A DNA stretch of 37,929 nt from DAONJL01 sp035405645 [NCBI: bacterium] (GTDB lineage Bacteria > JAGOBX01 > DAONJL01): contig DAONJL010000004.1 in assembly GCA_035405645.1 (NCBI GenBank), forward strand, positions 45,516-83,444. The letters are read 5' to 3'. Shown here one piece after another: positions 33,261-37,929 of the stretch (the first letter of the stretch is position 1; each line of letters begins with the position of its first letter). A program made the translations under genes and the position numbers. The notes beneath the pieces are model-generated. The model was given only the letters and a program-made list of their open reading frames with translations, searched no databases and was not told the DNA's origin.

Positions 33261-34520
33261 ATGAAATTTTATGGTAAGTTAAAAGTTTTAGGTGATAAAT
33301 CAATTTCACACAGAAGTTTAATTTTAGGTGGATTAAGCAAAGGCAAATTAATAATTAAAAATTTTTTATTTAGTGATGATACATTAAGAACATTAAATGG
33401 AATAAAAAAATTAAATGTAAAAATTAAAGTAAATAAAAATACTGATGAAATAATAGTTGAAGGCAAAGGTAAAAATAATCTATCATTAAAAGCAGAAAAA
33501 ATATATTGTGGTAATTCAGGCACAACAGCAAGATTATTAGCAGGTTTATTATCAGGAATAAATGGTAGATGTATTTTAACAGGTGATAAATCATTAAGTA
33601 AAAGACCAATGAAACGCGTTGCAGAACCATTAAAATTAATGGGCGCAAATATAAAAGGTGATTATTTACCGCTTGAAATTATTGGCGGAAAATTAAAAGG
33701 AATAAATTATAAATTACCAGTTGCAAGTGCACAGGTAAAATCTGCAATTTTATTAGCAGGAATAACAGCAAGTGGAAAAACAAGTGTAATTGAACCAATA
33801 AAATCACGCGACCATACAGAACGAATGATAAAATATTTAGAAGGAAAAATTAAAATAGAAAAAAATCAAATTACTGTTTATGAAGATACAGATTTATTTA
33901 GCGATAAAGAACTCATAGTGCCAAATGATATATCATCAGCAGCATTTTTTATTATTGGTGCATTATTAAAAAAAGACTCTGAATTAATATTAGAAAATAT
34001 AACATTAAATCCAACACGAACTGGTTTATTAGAAATATTAAAACGAATGAATGCCAATATAACAATAATAAATAAGAAAATATTAAATAATGAACCAATG
34101 GGTGATATATTAGTTAAATCATCAAAATTAAAAGGCACAATAATAAAAGGTTCAATAATACCAAAATTAATTGATGAAATCCCAATTATTGCAATAGCAG
34201 CACTTTTTGCAGAAGGCAAAACAATAATTAAAGATGCAAATGAATTAAGAGTAAAAGAAACAGATAGAATAAAAGCAATAGTAAACGAATTATCAAAAGT
34301 GACAGAAAAAATAAAAGAATATGAAGATGGTTTTGAAATAACTGGCAATAACATAAAATTACAAAGTAATAATTTTAACAGTTATGAAGACCATCGAATA
34401 GCAATGAGTTTAACAATATTAAGTGCAGTATTAGAAAAAAATTTTAAGATAAAGAATAAAGATTGTGTGAAAATTTCATATCCAGAATTTTTTAATGATT
34501 TAAAAAAAGTATTAAAATAA
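33261..34520 (+). CDS. aroA: EPSP synthase (3-phosphoshikimate 1-carboxyvinyltransferase)
   Basis: Transfers enolpyruvyl from PEP to shikimate 3-phosphate, the step before chorismate synthase. 419 residues. GDKSISHRSLI at 11-21 (the usual Pro before Gly is Leu), CGNSGTTARLLAG for PEP binding, SKRPMKRVAEPL, VASAQVKSAILLAG, DEIPIIAIAALFAEGKT and RVKETDRI are all present. GNSGTTAR and RPMKR are closer to the class II type than to the E. coli type. It supplies the pathway feeding pheA and tyrA directly upstream; the other shikimate genes are not in the window. Synonymous codons mostly end in A, unlike the signalling block. Confidence 0.95.
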   Translation: MKFYGKLKVLGDKSISHRSLILGGLSKGKLIIKNFLFSDDTLRTLNGIKKLNVKIKVNKNTDEIIVEGKGKNNLSLKAEKIYCGNSGTTARLLAGLLSGINGRCILTGDKSLSKRPMKRVAEPLKLMGANIKGDYLPLEIIGGKLKGINYKLPVASAQVKSAILLAGITASGKTSVIEPIKSRDHTERMIKYLEGKIKIEKNQITVYEDTDLFSDKELIVPNDISSAAFFIIGALLKKDSELILENITLNPTRTGLLEILKRMNANITIINKKILNNEPMGDILVKSSKLKGTIIKGSIIPKLIDEIPIIAIAALFAEGKTIIKDANELRVKETDRIKAIVNELSKVTEKIKEYEDGFEITGNNIKLQSNNFNSYEDHRIAMSLTILSAVLEKNFKIKNKDCVKISYPEFFNDLKKVLK

Positions 34521-34534
34521 AAGAGGAGAAAAAT

Positions 34535-35188
34535 ATGAAAATTGCAATTGATGGACCAGCAGGTGCTGGTAAAAGTACAGTTGCAAAAATTTTGGCTGAA
34601 AAATTAAATTTTATTTATATTGATACTGGTGCAATGTATAGAGCAGTAACTTATGTTTTATTAAAAAAGAATATACCATTTACAAATTTAGAAAAAATAA
34701 AAGAAGAATTAGATAAAATAGAAATAAAATTAATAATAGAAAAAAATAACAAAAAAATAATATGTAATAATGAAGATGTAACAGAAAAAATTAGAGAACC
34801 AATAATATCAAATAATGTTTCAGAAGTATCAGCAATAAAAATAGTTCGCGAAAAATTAGTTCAACTCCAACGAGAATTAGCAAAAAACAATAATGTAATA
34901 ATGGATGGTAGAGATATTGGCACAGTTGTATTACCTGATTCAGAATATAAATTTTATCTGGATGCATCAGCCGAAGAAAGAGCCAAAAGAAGATATAAAG
35001 AATTACTTGAAAAAAGAAAAGATATAAATTATAATGAAATTTCGGCATCAATAAATGAGCGTGATAAAAAAGATTCAACAAGAAATTTAAGTCCATTAAA
35101 AAAAGCAGATGATGCAATATATATAGATACAACAAATTTAACCATAAATGAAGTAGTAGAAGAAATATTAAGTTATGTCAAAAAATAA
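34535..35188 (+). CDS. cmk: Cytidylate kinase
   Basis: Phosphorylates CMP and dCMP in pyrimidine nucleotide metabolism. 217 residues, usual size. P-loop GPAGAGKST (7-15), DTGAMYRAVT, the NMP-binding segment around REPIISNNVS, DGRDIGTVVLPDS and the lid ERAKRRYKEL are intact. A GAGGAG ribosome site precedes the ATG. It overlaps ispH by 14 bases. cmk next to ispH and rpsA is a widespread bacterial order, although the plsC gene often found between them is missing. Confidence 0.96.
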   Translation: MKIAIDGPAGAGKSTVAKILAEKLNFIYIDTGAMYRAVTYVLLKKNIPFTNLEKIKEELDKIEIKLIIEKNNKKIICNNEDVTEKIREPIISNNVSEVSAIKIVREKLVQLQRELAKNNNVIMDGRDIGTVVLPDSEYKFYLDASAEERAKRRYKELLEKRKDINYNEISASINERDKKDSTRNLSPLKKADDAIYIDTTNLTINEVVEEILSYVKK

Positions 35189-36113
35189 AAATTCAACTAA
35201 AATTTTTATAGCGCCAGAAGTTGGCTTTTGTTTTGGGGTCAAACGGAGTATTGAATTACTAAATAAAACAAGGAAAGAATATCCAGAAGCAAATATTATT
35301 ACTTATGGACCTATTATTCATAATGAATTTGTAATAAATGAGTTTATTAAAAAAAATATATATCCTGTTAATAATGAAAAAGAAATAACTAAATTACCAA
35401 GAAACACAATAATAGTAATAAGAAGTCACGGTGTAGGAGAACCAACATTAAAAAGATTGAAAAAAAAAGGATATATAGTGATAGATGGCACTTGCCCTTT
35501 TGTAAAAAAAGTTCATTTAAATGGTTTAAATTTATGTAAAGAAAAATATTCAGTAATTTTAATTGGTGATAAAGAACATCCAGAAGTAAAAGGAATTGCT
35601 GAAACATTAAAGAATAAACTAACAATAATAAATTCAGTAAGTGAAGTAGAAAAATTAAATAATATTCGCTTAAATAAGATAGGCGTAATAATTCAAACAA
35701 CGCAGGACCATAAAAAAGTAAATGAAATATTATTAGCATTATTTAAAAAATATAAAGAAATAAAATTATTTAATACTTTATGTAATGCAACTTTTTTAAG
35801 ACAATATTACGCTAATTTACTTTCGCAAAAAGTTGATTTAATGATGATTATTGGTTCAAAAACAAGTGGTAATACTAGAAGATTATTTGAAATAAGTAAA
35901 AAAAATTGCAAAAAAACATATTTAATTTCAGATGAAAATGATATAAAAAAAATTAAATTTACAAATATAAAAAAAATTGGTATAATAACAGGAGCATCAA
36001 CGCCTGATTTATTAATTAAAATAACTATTGAAAATTTAAAAAAAATAATGAAAATAAAAGAAATTAAATATTTAAAAAGAGAAGAATTGGAGGCTACTAA
36101 AAATGGATTATAA
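35175..36113 (+). CDS. ispH: IspH (LytB), HMBPP reductase
   Basis: Final step of the non-mevalonate (MEP) isoprenoid route: reduces HMBPP to IPP and DMAPP with a [4Fe-4S] cluster. 312 residues. The three cluster cysteines are Cys19 (GFCFGVKRS), Cys107 (DGTCPFVKK) and Cys203 (NTLCNATFLRQ). SHGVGEP, TTQDHKKV, GSKTSGNTRRL and TGASTPDLLI complete the pattern. The start lies within cmk and the end overlaps rpsA by 11 bases. The cell therefore probably uses the MEP pathway. Confidence 0.96.
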   Translation: MSKNKNSTKIFIAPEVGFCFGVKRSIELLNKTRKEYPEANIITYGPIIHNEFVINEFIKKNIYPVNNEKEITKLPRNTIIVIRSHGVGEPTLKRLKKKGYIVIDGTCPFVKKVHLNGLNLCKEKYSVILIGDKEHPEVKGIAETLKNKLTIINSVSEVEKLNNIRLNKIGVIIQTTQDHKKVNEILLALFKKYKEIKLFNTLCNATFLRQYYANLLSQKVDLMMIIGSKTSGNTRRLFEISKKNCKKTYLISDENDIKKIKFTNIKKIGIITGASTPDLLIKITIENLKKIMKIKEIKYLKREELEATKNGL

Positions 36114-37914
36114 TCTAAACGAAAGTGTAATACCATTAACAGAAAATGGAAGTTTTATTATTGATATCAATAACGAAGCAAAACAAAAAATTCAAAAACC
36201 AATAGAAAAAGAAGTTAAAAGTGTAAGTGAACCCAAAAAAGAAGAAACATTTATTTCAAAAGAAGATGAATATTTTATTGATAAATATTCAAAAGTAAAT
36301 GAGATAAAAGAAAATACTATAGTAAAAGGAAAAATAGTAAATATTGATAATGAAAATATTTATGTTGATGTTGGTTATAAATCTGATGGTCTAATACCAT
36401 TAGATTCAATTAAAAACAAAGATTTAAAAAAAGGTGATGAAATAGAGGTTTTTGTTTTAAAAGTTGATGATGAAGAAGGAATAATTCAATTATCTAAAAA
36501 TAAAGTTGATATGTTAAAAATAATGGAAAAATTAAGAGAAGCATATATAGAGAAAAAAAGTGTAGTCGGGCAAATAATCCGAAAAATAAATGGCGGTTTT
36601 ATTGTTGATGTTGGTATTAAAGCATTTTTACCACTATCACAAATATCAACAAAAAAACAAACTAATTTTGATAAATATATAAATAAGGATTATGAATTTA
36701 AAATAATAGAATTTAATGAAAAGAAAAAAAATATTGTATTATCAAGAAAATTACTTATAGAAGAAAAAAGAGAAAAAGAATTACAAGAATTTTTTGATAA
36801 AATTAAAGTTGGTGATGTAGTAGAAGGTATAGTAAAAAATATTTTACCTGGTGGAGCATTTATAAACTTGAATTGTATTGATGCTTTTTTACCAATTTCA
36901 GAAATATCATGGGGAAGAATAAAAAATATTAATGATTATCTTAAGGTAGATGATAAAATAAAATGTATTGTATTAAACATAGATAAAATAGAGAAGAGAA
37001 TAAAAGTTGGATTAAAACAATTAACAAAAGACCCCTGGACAATTGTTGAAGAAAAATACAGCATTAATAGTATAATAACAGGTAAAGTTGAGTCAATAAC
37101 TAAATTTGGTGTTTTTGTTGAAATCGAACCAGGATTGGTTGGTCTTATTCCATTATCAGAAATAAGTTGGTCAGAAATTGATTTAAAAAATATTTCAGAA
37201 ATAATTAAAAAAGACGAAACTGTTAAATGTAAAATTCTCAATATTGATAAATCCAAAAAAAGAATTACATTAAGTTTAAAAAAGGTTTTACCAGACCCCT
37301 GGGAAATATTTAAAAATAAATATAAAGTTGGTGATATAATAAGCGGAACAATTATAAATATAAATAATTATGGATTAGTAGTAAAAATTACAGATGGCGT
37401 GGAAGGTTTTATAGATAAAAATAATATTAGTTGGGAAAAGAATAAAGATAATATATTAAATTCTTATAACATAGGTGAAACAATAAATTTAAAAATATTA
37501 GAAATAAATTCAGAAAATAAAAAATTAGAATTAGGCATAAAACAATTGACAGTTGACCCCTGGTGTCAAAAAATAGAAAAATATAAAATAGGCGATATTG
37601 TTAAAGTTACAGTTTCTGCAATATTAAATATTGGTCTCATTGTTAAATTACCAAACGGCGTTGATGGTTTAATACATAAATCACAAATACCAAAAGAGAA
37701 ATCTATTGATTTAAATAAACATTTCAAATTAAATGAAGAGTTAGAAGCAGAAATAATAAATATAAATTCTGAAAAACATAAATTAGGATTAAGTATAACT
37801 AAATATCTTGAAACAATCGAAAAGCGAGAACTCGAAGATTATCTAAAAAATCAGGAGATTGGTGAAACAACTTTAGGTTCTTTAATAAATTTAGAAGCAT
37901 TATTTAAAAAATAA
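36103..37914 (+). CDS. rpsA: Ribosomal protein bS1-like, six S1 domains
   Basis: Binds mRNA on the small ribosomal subunit and helps start translation, especially on messages with weak or no Shine-Dalgarno sites. 603 residues. An Asn/Glu/Lys-rich N-terminal extension (about 1-55) is followed by six S1 beta-barrels at roughly 60-125, 145-215, 230-305, 318-392, 404-480 and 492-560, then a tail with TTLGSLINL. Barrels 3 to 5 each end in Asp-Pro-Trp, encoded each time by the same nine bases (GACCCCTGG). TTGGAGG precedes the ATG. The scarcity of strong ribosome sites in this window makes a full-length S1 relevant. Confidence 0.93.
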   Translation: MDYNLNESVIPLTENGSFIIDINNEAKQKIQKPIEKEVKSVSEPKKEETFISKEDEYFIDKYSKVNEIKENTIVKGKIVNIDNENIYVDVGYKSDGLIPLDSIKNKDLKKGDEIEVFVLKVDDEEGIIQLSKNKVDMLKIMEKLREAYIEKKSVVGQIIRKINGGFIVDVGIKAFLPLSQISTKKQTNFDKYINKDYEFKIIEFNEKKKNIVLSRKLLIEEKREKELQEFFDKIKVGDVVEGIVKNILPGGAFINLNCIDAFLPISEISWGRIKNINDYLKVDDKIKCIVLNIDKIEKRIKVGLKQLTKDPWTIVEEKYSINSIITGKVESITKFGVFVEIEPGLVGLIPLSEISWSEIDLKNISEIIKKDETVKCKILNIDKSKKRITLSLKKVLPDPWEIFKNKYKVGDIISGTIININNYGLVVKITDGVEGFIDKNNISWEKNKDNILNSYNIGETINLKILEINSENKKLELGIKQLTVDPWCQKIEKYKIGDIVKVTVSAILNIGLIVKLPNGVDGLIHKSQIPKEKSIDLNKHFKLNEELEAEIININSEKHKLGLSITKYLETIEKRELEDYLKNQEIGETTLGSLINLEALFKK

Positions 37915-37920
37915 TAAAAT

Positions 37921-37925
37921 TGGAG
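37921..37925 (+). promoter_or_regulatory. Ribosome site of a gene beyond the window edge
   Basis: TGGAG follows the rpsA stop after 6 bases, suggesting that another plus-strand gene begins right after the window and continues the operon. Confidence 0.3.
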
Positions 37926-37929
37926 TTAT

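Overview
The window is about 38 kb of very AT-rich bacterial chromosome (by eye roughly three quarters A+T or more) and is densely coded, with 28 protein genes. TAA, TAG and TGA all serve as stops, so the standard bacterial code applies. I see no rRNA, tRNA, CRISPR array, insertion sequence or prophage gene. A type IV pilus protein (PilM), an MsbA-like exporter and a TPR/LysM envelope protein suggest a cell with two membranes. Extreme AT content, a PilM with a proline/glycine-rich insert and an EndoQ-UvrD fusion suggest an uncultivated candidate-phylum lineage. I cannot name the phylum from sequence alone.

Layout. (1) 1-13.5 kb, all on the minus strand: the 5' part of pilM; a 453-base non-coding gap; a run reading TPR/LysM/coiled-coil envelope protein, murG, double-ACT protein, COG1031-type radical SAM enzyme; a CBS-domain membrane protein with its own promoter; and an operon lepA, ugd, pdxA, rsmA. 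(2) 13.6-24.9 kb, plus strand: one tight run of signalling genes (histidine kinase, Rcp1-like response regulator, hybrid kinase, NtrB-like kinase, NtrC-like sigma-54 activator) with a 1062-residue EndoQ-UvrD DNA-repair fusion inside it, followed by cutA and a membrane-anchored SGNH hydrolase. (3) 24.9-31.0 kb, minus strand: hypB, a nicotinate-phosphoribosyltransferase-like gene lacking a key histidine, an MsbA-like ABC transporter and a polytopic glycosyltransferase. (4) 31.1-37.9 kb, plus strand: pheA, tyrA, aroA, cmk, ispH, rpsA.

How the genes work together. Region 4 couples the aromatic pathway (chorismate synthesis step plus Phe/Tyr branches) to the widely conserved cmk-ispH-rpsA cluster. 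Region 1 links translation and rRNA maturation (lepA, rsmA) with pyridoxal phosphate and UDP-glucuronate synthesis. Region 2 is the most unusual: an endonuclease family that cuts at deaminated bases is fused to a complete UvrD-type helicase, ends in a textbook beta-clamp-binding pentapeptide (QLSLF), and is translationally coupled to a hybrid histidine kinase.

Regulatory signals. Several good TTGACA-type promoters can be read in the intergenic gaps. Both divergent intergenic regions have back-to-back -35 boxes, and the plus-strand gene at each would have almost no 5' leader. No convincing GC-rich terminator hairpins are visible anywhere.
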